Shown here one piece after another: positions 7,300 to 14,759 of a stretch of DNA of 14,880 bases. The notes beneath the pieces were generated by a model. That model was not told the origin of the DNA. It was given only the letters and a program-made list of their open reading frames with translations, and searched no databases. A program made the translations under genes and the position numbers. This DNA is from Chloroflexota bacterium (GTDB lineage Bacteria > Chloroflexota > Anaerolineae > Anaerolineales > Villigracilaceae): the NCBI GenBank assembly GCA_021796315.1, contig JAJYOH010000083.1, positions 1-14,880 of the forward strand. The letters run 5' to 3'. Within the stretch, counting starts at the first letter, position 1; each line of letters opens with the position of its first letter.

Positions 7300-8206
7300 A
7301 GGTAGCCCGGCGCTCGGTGGTGATGAAGTTGATGACTGTAAAGATCAAGAGAACGACGATCAGGATCACGCTCATTGCGTTGGCCCGGCCGACATCCATG
7401 TAGCTGAAAAGCGTTTGCCACAAATCGAATAGCAGCATACTGGTTGAGTTGATCGGCCCGCCGCCGGTCATGATATAGATCTGGTCGACCGTTTCAAAGG
7501 CGTTGATCACGGCGATGGTGGTCACAAATAGTGTGGTGCCCATCAGCAGTGGCAATGTGATGTAATACGTGGATTGCAGCACGTTGGCACCGTCCAGTTT
7601 GGCAGATTCAAAGATATCGTGCGGAAGACCCTGTAATCCGGCCAGAAAGAACACCATGAAATAGCCGGTCTGTTTCCAGATGCCCAGGATCATCAGCGCT
7701 AGTAGCGCCAGCCTCGGCTCACCAAGCCAGTTTTGGCTGGGAATGTGAAAGAATTCGATAAAGACATTTAATAATCCATAGTCCGGCGTGTACATGAACA
7801 ACCAAATGGTAGCCGCACTGACCATTGGCAGAACGGTCGGATAGAAGAATGCCAGGCGATAGAGTCCCAGCGCGCGGAACTTGCGGTTGAGCAGCAACGC
7901 CAGCAGCAACGCCAGGAACACACTGATTGGAACGGTGACGATCACATAAATCACTGTGTTCATAAAAACATCTCGGAAACCCGAATCAGAAAACAGCGCT
8001 GTATAGTTTCCGGGTCCGATAAACTTAGGCACCTGTACTGCCTGGTTTTCGGCGAACAGACTGCTGTATGTCACATGCAGCAATGGCAACAACGTAAAGA
8101 GCGCCACGAAAAAAAAGGTCGGGGCGATCAAAAAATAGGGCAGAGCAGCGGCCCAAAAGCGCGACCGCCGCTCTGTAGAGTTGTTGACTTTTGTTTGGAA
8201 GTTCAA
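7292..8206 (-). CDS. Sugar ABC transporter permease, MalF/UgpA type (CUT1 family)
   Basis: Inner-membrane permease with six predicted segments. The first follows soon after the start (ALPYFLIAPTFFFVALF), and the EAA loop is visible as ESAKLDGANVLQSTYYITLP. Start choice is difficult. The frame is open to an ATG at 8278, but that would overlap the binding-protein gene by 59 bases and has no ribosome binding site. A TTG at 8204-8206, 13 nt after the binding-protein stop codon, gives a 304-residue protein with about 17 residues before the first membrane helix, which is normal for the family. The TTG also has only a weak upstream GTGGTG. I chose it on overlap grounds; the ATG remains possible. The gene overlaps the next permease gene by 8 bases. 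Confidence 0.9.
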   Translation of the reverse strand: MNFQTKVNNSTERRSRFWAAALPYFLIAPTFFFVALFTLLPLLHVTYSSLFAENQAVQVPKFIGPGNYTALFSDSGFRDVFMNTVIYVIVTVPISVFLALLLALLLNRKFRALGLYRLAFFYPTVLPMVSAATIWLFMYTPDYGLLNVFIEFFHIPSQNWLGEPRLALLALMILGIWKQTGYFMVFFLAGLQGLPHDIFESAKLDGANVLQSTYYITLPLLMGTTLFVTTIAVINAFETVDQIYIMTGGGPINSTSMLLFDLWQTLFSYMDVGRANAMSVILIVVLLIFTVINFITTERRATYE

Positions 8207-8219
8207 AGCACCACTATTA

Positions 8220-9590
8220 TTATTGACTGAACTGTGAAAGAACTTGGTCTGCCTGTTGCTGAGCAGCTTTGAGTGCATCCGCGACGGTGCTCTTGCCGGT
8301 CAGGGCAGCCTGGACGGCGTCGCCCAGGAATTTCTGGATTTGAGCGTTGTCATGTGTGGCCAGTTCAGGTCCGGCATATTGGAGGCCGGCAGCCGCCACA
8401 GCAGCCTGTGGCACCTTTGCAATTTGATCTTTCATGGCTTGGGTGTTATAGGATGATTGGCGCGATGCAACGTAACCAGTATTAATGCTCCAATCGGCCT
8501 GGGTATCAACCGAAGTCATGAATTGAATGAACTTCCATGCTGCGGCTTGATGATCGGCAGGGATACCTTTCAGCATGTACAAGTTTCCGCCACCGGTTGG
8601 GGCACCATAGCCCTTCTCGCCAACAGGGTAGCTGACACCAACGTTAAATTTGGCTTGCTTAAGGATATTGGTCAACGAACCGCTGGAATGCCAGATCATG
8701 GCAGCCTTACCGTTGACAAAATCGTTAGGCATATTGGCCCAAAGCAAAATACCGGGTGGCATTACTTTGTACTTGTTGGGTAGATCGGTAAAGTCCTGAA
8801 GGGCCTGGGCTACCTCCGGTGTATCAAAGGTTACCTTGTTGGAAGCTGTAAAAACATTCGATCCACCACCGATAACGAAAGACTGGAACAGCCAGTATGG
8901 AATTCCGTCTGAAGAAATCTCAATACCCCAGGTGCTGCCGTCAGCTTTGGTCAGTTTTTGGGCATCGGCAACCATTTCCGCATAAGTTGCGGGGCCTTTG
9001 CTATCATCCAAGCCGGCGGCTTTGAACATGTCTTTATTGTAGTAAAGCACCGGAATGGAGCGCTGGAACGGCAGGCTCCAAACATGATCCTGATACTTCG
9101 AATTTGCCAGGTAGGCGGGGAAGAAATCAGACGTGAAAGTATCGCCGCCAGCAGCCTGGATGTAATCATCCAACGGCATGATGGCGTTCGCGTCAACCAG
9201 CGAATAGAGATCTGTCGAGAGCAGTACAGCTACATCCGGAGGCGTACCACCGCCCTTTATTGTGGTTTGAATCTTGGTGAGGGTATCGCCATAGCCTCCG
9301 GAAAGGACGGCGTTCACCTTGATATCAGGGTTGGCTGCTTCGAACTGGGTGATATAACCATCAATTAGTTGGGTAATCGGTCCAGCTACGGCAACTGGAT
9401 AGTAGAAAGTGAGTTCGACTGGTGCGCTGGTCGCTGTAGGTACTGCAGCCGGGGCGGGCGCTTGTGTCGCGGGCAAAGCGGTCGGTTGCGCGGGAGCCGT
9501 TGTAACTGCCGGTGCACAGCCGGTCAAGACGCCAAACAGCAGTACTAGGGCTATTGAAATCGAAATCGCAGAAAAACGTTTTTTTTGCAT
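8220..9590 (-). CDS. Extracellular sugar-binding lipoprotein of the ABC importer
   Basis: Solute-binding protein of 456 residues (bacterial extracellular family 1, like MalE/UgpB). Residues 1-25 form a lipoprotein signal peptide: a basic start MQKKRF, a hydrophobic core, and the lipobox LTGC with the acylated Cys25. A low-complexity Ala/Pro/Thr linker follows (about 26-58), as expected for a protein tethered to a membrane without a periplasmic sorting system. The mature domain begins near ELTFYYPVAVAG and includes the family-typical stretch DYIQAAGGDTF and many aromatic residues for stacking on a sugar. A GTG at 9596 lies only 2 nt from the AGGAG box, whereas the ATG at 9590 lies 8 nt from it, so the ATG was chosen. 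It is the first gene of the importer, 124 nt downstream of gntR. The ligand is unknown; sugars or glycerol-phosphate-like compounds are both handled by this family. Confidence 0.95.
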   Translation of the reverse strand: MQKKRFSAISISIALVLLFGVLTGCAPAVTTAPAQPTALPATQAPAPAAVPTATSAPVELTFYYPVAVAGPITQLIDGYITQFEAANPDIKVNAVLSGGYGDTLTKIQTTIKGGGTPPDVAVLLSTDLYSLVDANAIMPLDDYIQAAGGDTFTSDFFPAYLANSKYQDHVWSLPFQRSIPVLYYNKDMFKAAGLDDSKGPATYAEMVADAQKLTKADGSTWGIEISSDGIPYWLFQSFVIGGGSNVFTASNKVTFDTPEVAQALQDFTDLPNKYKVMPPGILLWANMPNDFVNGKAAMIWHSSGSLTNILKQAKFNVGVSYPVGEKGYGAPTGGGNLYMLKGIPADHQAAAWKFIQFMTSVDTQADWSINTGYVASRQSSYNTQAMKDQIAKVPQAAVAAAGLQYAGPELATHDNAQIQKFLGDAVQAALTGKSTVADALKAAQQQADQVLSQFSQ

Positions 9591-9662
9591 TTTCACTTCT
9601 CCTGATCAATTTTGGGGAAAACCTGGATAGATGGAACGGCGAAAATCCCATTGACGAAAATC

Positions 9663-9674
9663 GTACAAGAGTAC
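9663..9674. promoter_or_regulatory. GTAC-N4-GTAC element upstream of the binding-protein gene
   Basis: GTACAAGAGTAC lies 73-84 bp upstream of the binding-protein ATG, in the 124-nt gap after gntR. The repeated GTAC half-sites give it dyad character, so it could be a binding site for the adjacent GntR-type regulator or part of a promoter for the importer. It does not match the GGACGTCC palindrome in the gntR promoter region, which weakens that idea. I see no convincing -35/-10 pair in the gap, so the importer may be read through from the gntR promoter. Confidence 0.25.
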
Positions 9675-9714
9675 TGAACTTATTTTTATTCTGACTAATT
9701 TATTGAGATTGTCC

Positions 9715-10476
9715 CTAATCCTTTCTCCTATTGGAAAGATCTTTCTTATGGATCATCCGCACAATATTCAATTCAACAATACTTGAATTGAAGCAAATCT
9801 TACTGTGAGCAATAGGTTGGTTTTCTTCTGAAAAAATTGTTGACCGAACGCTGAGGATGGGTGTTCCTTCTGGCAATTCCAAGTACTTTAGAAATGCGGG
9901 ATCAATAACTGATGCTCTGATGTGAGACTGAATATGATGTAAGGGAATATCAAACGAAGCTGATAAGAACTGAATCATATTGCCGTCAAAAGCATTCCAA
10001 TTTAAACCCAGTGTTTCAATCGCTGGGGTAATATAATCTTCAATAAATATCACTGGCAGTCGATCGGCGCGTACAATCCGCTTGATGCAGCATATCTTTG
10101 AAGAAGTTGGTGCTGTAAACACCTCGCAAACATCGATTGGTGCGAGGTCATAACTTATAGAAAGGGTTTGAAAGGTGGGTGTAAAACCACTCTCTCTAAT
10201 GATTTGTGTAAAAGGTGAGAAATCGTTAAGCGAGTCGCGAATAACAGGAGAATGTGCCACAAAAGTACCGATTCCGTGGCGACGAATGATAATGCCCTCA
10301 TTTTCCAATTCTATGTATGCTTCCCGCAGGGTATTTCGGCTGACCCCCAGTGTTTTTGCAATAGCTGTTTCTGATGGCAGTTGATCTTGATGTTCAAGTT
10401 CGTGCTGGTTAATGTAATTGAGTAAATACTCTTTTACTTGGGTTAACCGCGAACTGGTGTTGATAAACACACTCAT
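9715..10476 (-). CDS. GntR-family transcriptional regulator, HutC subfamily (UTRA ligand domain)
   Basis: A DNA-binding regulator of 253 residues. The N-terminal winged helix (about 10-75) shows the GntR features QLPSETAIAKTLGVSRNTLR, then EAYIELENEGIIIRRHGIGTFV. Residues about 95-240 have the UTRA fold pattern of the HutC group, including EDYITPAIE, and RSTIFSEENQPIAHSKICF near the end. UTRA domains bind small effectors such as amino-sugar phosphates, trehalose 6-phosphate or urocanate, so the effector is likely a small phosphorylated sugar or metabolite. It precedes the sugar importer on the same strand and is divergent from the phosphodiesterase gene, so it probably controls both arms and itself. 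The ATG at 10476 has only a weak GAAAG upstream. The gene looks more AT-rich than the importer genes. Confidence 0.93.
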   Translation of the reverse strand: MSVFINTSSRLTQVKEYLLNYINQHELEHQDQLPSETAIAKTLGVSRNTLREAYIELENEGIIIRRHGIGTFVAHSPVIRDSLNDFSPFTQIIRESGFTPTFQTLSISYDLAPIDVCEVFTAPTSSKICCIKRIVRADRLPVIFIEDYITPAIETLGLNWNAFDGNMIQFLSASFDIPLHHIQSHIRASVIDPAFLKYLELPEGTPILSVRSTIFSEENQPIAHSKICFNSSIVELNIVRMIHKKDLSNRRKD

Positions 10477-10521
10477 GGCTAGTCTTTCGAGTAGTAGGAG
10501 AGGAAAGGATTATTGGGGAGG

Positions 10522-10550
10522 TTGGACGTCCTACAACTTCATAGTATAAT
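10522..10550 (+). promoter_or_regulatory. Sigma70-type promoter for the phosphodiesterase/P-loop operon
   Basis: TTGGAC (10522-10527), a 17-bp spacer and a consensus TATAAT (10545-10550) point rightward. Transcription would start near 10557, leaving about 54 nt of leader before the ATG at 10611. The -10 overlaps that of the opposing gntR promoter, and the -35 overlaps a palindrome at 10524-10531. Confidence 0.65.
10524..10531. promoter_or_regulatory. GGACGTCC palindrome, candidate operator
   Basis: An 8-bp perfect palindrome, extended with one mismatch to 14 bp (GTTGGACGTCCTAC, 10521-10534). It covers the -35 of the plus-strand promoter and the expected start point of the gntR transcript. 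One bound dimer could repress both directions. That the neighbouring GntR protein is the binder is inference. Confidence 0.4.
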
Positions 10551-10569
10551 AAAATTTGGTTAATGTCAA
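10541..10569 (-). promoter_or_regulatory. Sigma70-type promoter for gntR and possibly the importer
   Basis: Read on the minus strand, a consensus TTGACA (10569-10564) is followed either by TATACT (10548-10543, spacer 15) or by TACTAT (10546-10541, spacer 17). Transcription would start near 10536, about 60 nt before the gntR ATG. The -10 bases are the same ones used by the rightward promoter, so the two promoters face each other and should compete for polymerase. Confidence 0.6.
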
Positions 10570-10573
10570 TAGC

Positions 10574-10597
10574 TGTTTATGGATGTGTTTATGGATG
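10574..10597 (+). repeat. Perfect 12-bp tandem duplication in the leader of the phosphodiesterase gene
   Basis: TGTTTATGGATG occurs twice without a gap (10574-10585 and 10586-10597). It lies in the predicted 5' leader, after the rightward start point and before the ATG at 10611. Because 12 is divisible by three, the duplication keeps the frame of the short leader ORF in which it sits. Confidence 0.9.
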
Positions 10598-10614
10598 ATT
10601 TACTCCTTAAATGA
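10579..10614 (+). other. Possible 11-codon leader ORF overlapping the phosphodiesterase start (ATGA)
   Basis: An ATG at 10579 opens a frame encoding MDVFMDDLLLK that ends at TGA 10612-10614. This stop overlaps the ATG at 10611 as ATGA, the classic layout for translational coupling. The downstream gene lacks a Shine-Dalgarno box at the normal distance, which makes coupling or leader control plausible. The leader ORF itself has no clear ribosome binding site, so it may be chance. Confidence 0.3.
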
Positions 10615-11465
10615 AAATCACATTTCTTGGCACCTCCGGTGCGAATGCTTTTCCAGAAGCCTTTTGCAAATGCACGAATTGCGAACAGGCACGAATACTG
10701 GGTGGCTCAAATTTACGGAAACGGTCCTCATTATTGGTCAATGATGATTTACTCATTGACCTTGGTCCAGATATAATGGCGGCTTCTCAATTCCACGGCT
10801 GCCCTTTGTCAAATGTCCGTTATTGTATCCAAACACATCCACATGCAGATCATTTAGACGTATCGCATTTCCTCTCGCGCAGCCCGGATCATGGCGTCAT
10901 CGGCGCTCCCTGCCTAAATTTCTATGCATCGTCTGAGACGCTGCAACGAGCAGCTCAAACCTTTGAGCGGGACCTTTCGAGTGATAGTCTTCTGTCGCCT
11001 GAAACGCAGAAATACTTGAATCTGAAATTACATGCTATTAAACCCTTGGAACCTTTTACATTTGGCACTTATCGCGTAATTGCATTTCCGGCTAATCATG
11101 CGCCATCAATGGGGGCGATGGTATATGCTGTTGAATCGGACAAAAGATGTTTTTTTTATGGCGCTGATACCGCAACTTTTTTTGAACAAACCTGGCAAGC
11201 TTTTCATCAATTTGAAATGCGATTCGATGCGGTAATCCTTGACCATACTTATGGATTAATAAGATCAGGAAGTGATCATTTAAATGCAAATCAGGTTATT
11301 GAACACATAACACGAATGCGTAATGAAGGCTTATTAACCCCGAATTCCCGTGCCTTTGCAACTCACATCGCACATGAAGGCAATCCTGTACATCAAGAAC
11401 TGGTAATCTTCGCGAAGCAACATGGGTATGAAGTCGCTTGCGATGGGCTTTGTGTTGAAATTTAG
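10611..11465 (+). CDS. PhnP-like metallo-beta-lactamase-fold phosphodiesterase
   Basis: A cytoplasmic metal-dependent hydrolase of 284 residues. The active-site motif is HPHADH (His76, His78, Asp80, His81), with further likely ligands His163 and Asp186. Near the N-terminus, Cys19, Cys21 and Cys24 (CKCTNC), and at the end THIAHEGNP with His252 and His255, reproduce the extra zinc site of E. coli PhnP (three cysteines in CxCxxC plus a histidine three residues after a catalytic histidine). PhnP opens 5-phosphoribosyl 1,2-cyclic phosphate in phosphonate breakdown. Here no phosphonate C-P lyase genes are present, so a different cyclic or diester phosphate is more likely the substrate; that is inference. 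The protein is about 30 residues longer than PhnP. It is divergent from gntR, starts with an ATG lacking a close ribosome binding site, and is followed after 61 nt by the P-loop gene. Confidence 0.85.
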   Translation: MKITFLGTSGANAFPEAFCKCTNCEQARILGGSNLRKRSSLLVNDDLLIDLGPDIMAASQFHGCPLSNVRYCIQTHPHADHLDVSHFLSRSPDHGVIGAPCLNFYASSETLQRAAQTFERDLSSDSLLSPETQKYLNLKLHAIKPLEPFTFGTYRVIAFPANHAPSMGAMVYAVESDKRCFFYGADTATFFEQTWQAFHQFEMRFDAVILDHTYGLIRSGSDHLNANQVIEHITRMRNEGLLTPNSRAFATHIAHEGNPVHQELVIFAKQHGYEVACDGLCVEI

Positions 11466-11526
11466 GGAATATCCCCAACCTCGAGCGCGGCTGTGACTTC
11501 TCGGCTCGCTGAAAATGTAAAATAGA

Positions 11527-12264
11527 ATGAGTGAAAAAAACACATTTGACATAATCTTGCTAATTGCCAGACCTGCCGCCGGAAAAAGCGAGATCATCGA
11601 TTATCTTAAAAGGATCGCCCTGGATATACGCACACAACGTTTTCATGTCGGCAACTTCGAAGAGATTGATGACTTTCCGATGCTTTGGACTTGGTTTGAA
11701 GAAGATAAATTGCTTGAGGAAATGGGGCATCCGCGGCTGCACACAGATCACAACGGAAATTTTCTGCATCAATATTTCTGGGATCTATTAATTGAGCGTA
11801 TCGGGTTGGAATACCAGAAGAAACTGCGAGATATTTCGAATTATGATGAATCGTTTACAACAATTGTTGAATTTTCGCGGGGGACAGAACATGGCGGGTA
11901 TCAATCGGCTTTTCTTCACTTATTTCCGCAAATGCTCAAAAAAATGGCAGTCCTATACATTGATGTTTCATGGGAAGAATCCTTACGAAAGAATCATCAG
12001 CGGTTTAATCCTGAGAAACCCGATAGTATCCTGGAACATTCTTTGCCGGACTCGAGACTGGAACGTCTCTATAAGGAAGTTGATTGGGGTGAAGTCAGCG
12101 GTGGGGATCCGCAGTACCTGACTATTCAGGGCATTCGGGTTCCGTATGTAGTATTTGACAATGCAGACGATGTGACTACGCCAAGAGGCGTTGTGTTGGG
12201 TGAAAGACTCGAACAGGCTTTGGAAAAATTATGGATTCTTTATGATAAGCGGATAATTGATTAG
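11527..12264 (+). CDS. P-loop NTPase/kinase-like protein of unknown function
   Basis: A protein of 245 residues that I do not recognise as a named family. It opens with a hydrophobic strand followed by ARPAAGKSE, a Walker A loop in which the first glycine is alanine (Ala14, then Gly19, Lys20, Ser21). A second strand near residues 140-147, VLYIDVSWEES, could hold a Walker B-like acidic residue, and 'FVEFSRGTEHGG'-like sequence near 115-125 may form a substrate pocket. No membrane segments or DNA-binding motif are visible. The size and fold pattern fit a small-molecule kinase or nucleotide-dependent transferase rather than an ABC ATPase (there is no LSGGQ signature), so it is not the missing transporter ATPase. 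The ATG at 11527 has only a poor ribosome binding site. Position after the phosphodiesterase gene suggests the two proteins act in one pathway. It ends 73 nt from the convergent glucoamylase gene. Confidence 0.8.
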   Translation: MSEKNTFDIILLIARPAAGKSEIIDYLKRIALDIRTQRFHVGNFEEIDDFPMLWTWFEEDKLLEEMGHPRLHTDHNGNFLHQYFWDLLIERIGLEYQKKLRDISNYDESFTTIVEFSRGTEHGGYQSAFLHLFPQMLKKMAVLYIDVSWEESLRKNHQRFNPEKPDSILEHSLPDSRLERLYKEVDWGEVSGGDPQYLTIQGIRVPYVVFDNADDVTTPRGVVLGERLEQALEKLWILYDKRIID

Positions 12265-12337
12265 CGTCTTTACACCAGGCAAGAGACAATTAAATCGTGC
12301 GGTGTTGTGGCGAGGGCCTTTATCTATTGCATTGCTC

Positions 12338-14740
12338 TCAGACAATATTTACCGAAAAATCCGTTCCCTCCCATGTGTTGCTGGCAGACCAATGAAAGGT
12401 GAATACCAGGGCTGTATTGGATGGCATTGTATCCACTGGCAAGTCTACGATGTAGACACCCAGGCCGGTCGCGCGGGTTTCCGTATCCTGGATGGTCCGC
12501 CAATTATCCACGCTCCAGTGAACTGTGCCCATCGCCAAAAGCTCTATGCGCAGCACTTTACCCGAAGGCATTGTCTGGCACTTATAGTTGAAACGCCAGG
12601 TGGCGCGATTAGATCTAGTCTTTGCCATGATATAACGCTTGACGGTTTGAGGCGGCATATCGAAAACACGCCCTTCACGCAGAGAGCGGAGCAGTTTGAC
12701 ATATTCGGCATGCGCCCAGACGAGAGGCATGGCTGAACCGGACGGTTTGCCAAAGAAGAGTTCCTTTTCAGGGATGTCGGCCGTGTCCCATACCTGCTCA
12801 GGCAGTAGTTTCCCCACACCGGTGCTGGCTTCAAGAACGTGAAGTAGACGCGCAACTTCATCGACATGTCCGGCAGCCAGCTCGTAATGGGCGCGCTCCC
12901 CGGCCAGCAGGGGCCAAACGCGACCCACACCCGTGCCATCGAAAGGACCGCCGTCATTATGCTCACCATAGCCATCATCATTGTAGCGATGCCAGCCAGG
13001 ACCGTAAGGCAAATCGGTTTTCAGCAGCGCGTCGATCACTTTGACGGTGTTGACGATGCGTGGATCATCTGCCGAGCGCAGACCAAAACGCACGAGCGCC
13101 AGGGCGTCTGGGCTGATGATGTGCGCCGCCTGTTCGACGCTATCCCCCGGCGGACGATTCTTGATCGGTACGAAACCCTTGGAAGGTGAAGCAGCATCAG
13201 CGACGTCCGGAGACGAGATGCGCACATAATAACCATCTACGCCGGTCTGATGGGCAAGGTCAGTGTCGGTTGCGTAGATCCAGTGTTCGATGTTGGAATT
13301 CCACGTATCGGCTGTTTCTCGAATATAAGCGCCGATCTGCGGTTCTTCATTTTGATCAGCGAGGTCGGCTGCCGCCAGCAAGGCCGCAATTTCCGCCGCC
13401 AAGGTGAAAGGCGAATAGCCGGGGTCTTCCTCCCAACGGTCTTGCGCGGTGACCGGCCCGTTTTTCACCAGGAAGCTCGCAGCGCGTTTAACCATCGGCC
13501 ATAAACGTTTGAGATCATCCGGTTTCAGCGCTTTTTCCCGGTAAGCCAGATCGACCAGCAGGATCGGGAAAGCCGTTTCATCCATCTGAACGCCGCCCCA
13601 ATACGGACTGCCATCCAGCCACATGTTCTGGGGCCAATGACCATCCGCTTCCTGGGTGACTTGCAGGTAATATAAAACCCGGCGGGCATCGCTATGAGCC
13701 CCGGCGGCCAGGAGGCCGCCCGCAGATTCCACCAAGTCGCGCGGCCAGGAGAGATGATAGCCGCCCAGATCATCATCGCCCTTGGAAAAACCCCAGGGGA
13801 TGGAGAGACTTGCAATCAAGGCGCCTGGAAACCGTTTTGACTCATGGATGCGCATGGCTGCCGCGCTGACCATAAAAAGCTCCTGCGTCTCTTTATCATG
13901 GTCTTTTGAACTCAAAGGGAGCAGAGTTTGCAACCAGTTTTGCCATTCATGGATATAGACCGAGCGGGCGCTCTCGAACCCATCCAACAGGCTGGACAGA
14001 GCGCGCTGACCGGCTTCGAAGGAATTTCCTCCAAAGCCCACTGCCAGTAAAAAACTTCCTCCTGATTGCAGATCCACTTCGCCGGTCAGCGCCACGTTGC
14101 CATTTTCGGCGCGAGTGTATTTCCAGGTCAATTGTTTATGCTGGTCCAAATCCTGCCAGCCATCCGAAGCGCCGACAAACCCGGCGGAGCGGTTAAGCCA
14201 CGGCGCAGAACAGGCCAACGCCAGGGCAAAGCCTTGCCGTTCGGCAAACAGCATTGGCACGCCTTTATATTCACCAATCCAAGCAGTGTTATTGGCACCC
14301 TCATTTCCCAGATGTGGAGCCAGCTCCACATATACGTGATAGTCCTCCAGTTTTCCTTGTAGGGCCGTAAATTGTGTGCGCTGTAACACCACATCCCGTT
14401 TAGGGTCGGCCAAGATTTCTTTCTCGATCCGATATCTTCCATCCTGACAGGTATTGGTCAGTTTATAGGCGGGCACGCCCGGGGCAAGCGCCTCAACAAC
14501 CTGCGTTGTCTGGCGTTTCTCTTCCGAAAAGAAATCCGTTCCCGAGGTGACGACCAGGCCCATATCCCGCATGCAGGCCTGGTCTTCTCTTGGATAATAG
14601 ACTTCATCGAAAATGCCGTGACTGAGCGTAAACCAAACGCGGCTAGTCTGGTTCAAGGCTGTTCCAACACCGGTCTTGGCGCTGGATGTCCAGCGTGGTG
14701 GAATACCAGGCCATCCGGGGGCTAAAGATTCAGTACTCAT
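12338..14740 (-). CDS. Glucoamylase / glucodextranase-type glycoside hydrolase, family GH15
   Basis: An 800-residue exo-acting hydrolase that should release glucose from alpha-glucans. Residues about 1-270 form the N-terminal beta-sandwich of bacterial GH15 enzymes, starting WPGIPPRWTSSAKTGVGTAL and including SHGIFDEVYYPR. The (alpha/alpha)6 barrel spans about 280-690, with IPWGFSKGDDDLGGYHLSWPRD (about 314-335), RWEEDPGYSP (435-444; Glu438 is the likely general acid) and VWPLLAGERAHYE (608-620; Glu615 is the likely general base). The last 90 residues (about 712-800) form an extra beta-rich domain, possibly carbohydrate-binding. There is no signal peptide, so the enzyme is probably intracellular, acting on glycogen or imported oligosaccharides. 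The ATG at 14740 has AGGAG 7 nt upstream; a longer start at 14770 would overlap the preceding gene. It lies 19 nt after that gene, on the same strand. Confidence 0.94.
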   Translation of the reverse strand: MSTESLAPGWPGIPPRWTSSAKTGVGTALNQTSRVWFTLSHGIFDEVYYPREDQACMRDMGLVVTSGTDFFSEEKRQTTQVVEALAPGVPAYKLTNTCQDGRYRIEKEILADPKRDVVLQRTQFTALQGKLEDYHVYVELAPHLGNEGANNTAWIGEYKGVPMLFAERQGFALALACSAPWLNRSAGFVGASDGWQDLDQHKQLTWKYTRAENGNVALTGEVDLQSGGSFLLAVGFGGNSFEAGQRALSSLLDGFESARSVYIHEWQNWLQTLLPLSSKDHDKETQELFMVSAAAMRIHESKRFPGALIASLSIPWGFSKGDDDLGGYHLSWPRDLVESAGGLLAAGAHSDARRVLYYLQVTQEADGHWPQNMWLDGSPYWGGVQMDETAFPILLVDLAYREKALKPDDLKRLWPMVKRAASFLVKNGPVTAQDRWEEDPGYSPFTLAAEIAALLAAADLADQNEEPQIGAYIRETADTWNSNIEHWIYATDTDLAHQTGVDGYYVRISSPDVADAASPSKGFVPIKNRPPGDSVEQAAHIISPDALALVRFGLRSADDPRIVNTVKVIDALLKTDLPYGPGWHRYNDDGYGEHNDGGPFDGTGVGRVWPLLAGERAHYELAAGHVDEVARLLHVLEASTGVGKLLPEQVWDTADIPEKELFFGKPSGSAMPLVWAHAEYVKLLRSLREGRVFDMPPQTVKRYIMAKTRSNRATWRFNYKCQTMPSGKVLRIELLAMGTVHWSVDNWRTIQDTETRATGLGVYIVDLPVDTMPSNTALVFTFHWSASNTWEGTDFSVNIV

Positions 14741-14759
14741 ATATTCTCTCCTGACACAG

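Noticed and set aside
8207..8278. Longer MalF-like permease start at the ATG at 8278
   Set aside because: It would overlap the binding-protein gene by 59 bases and has no ribosome binding site; kept only as an alternative.
11482..11508. CGAGC...GCTCG hairpin between the hydrolase and P-loop genes
   Set aside because: A 5-bp stem with a 17-nt loop and no U-tract; too weak to call a terminator.
12272..12305. ACACC...GGTGT inverted repeat between the convergent genes
   Set aside because: Short, bulged stem with a long loop and no T-run on either side; chance is as likely as a shared terminator.
12257..12736. 159-codon plus-strand frame overlapping the end of the P-loop gene
   Set aside because: Mostly antisense to the well-supported glucoamylase gene; composition rich in Cys, His and Arg as in shadow frames.
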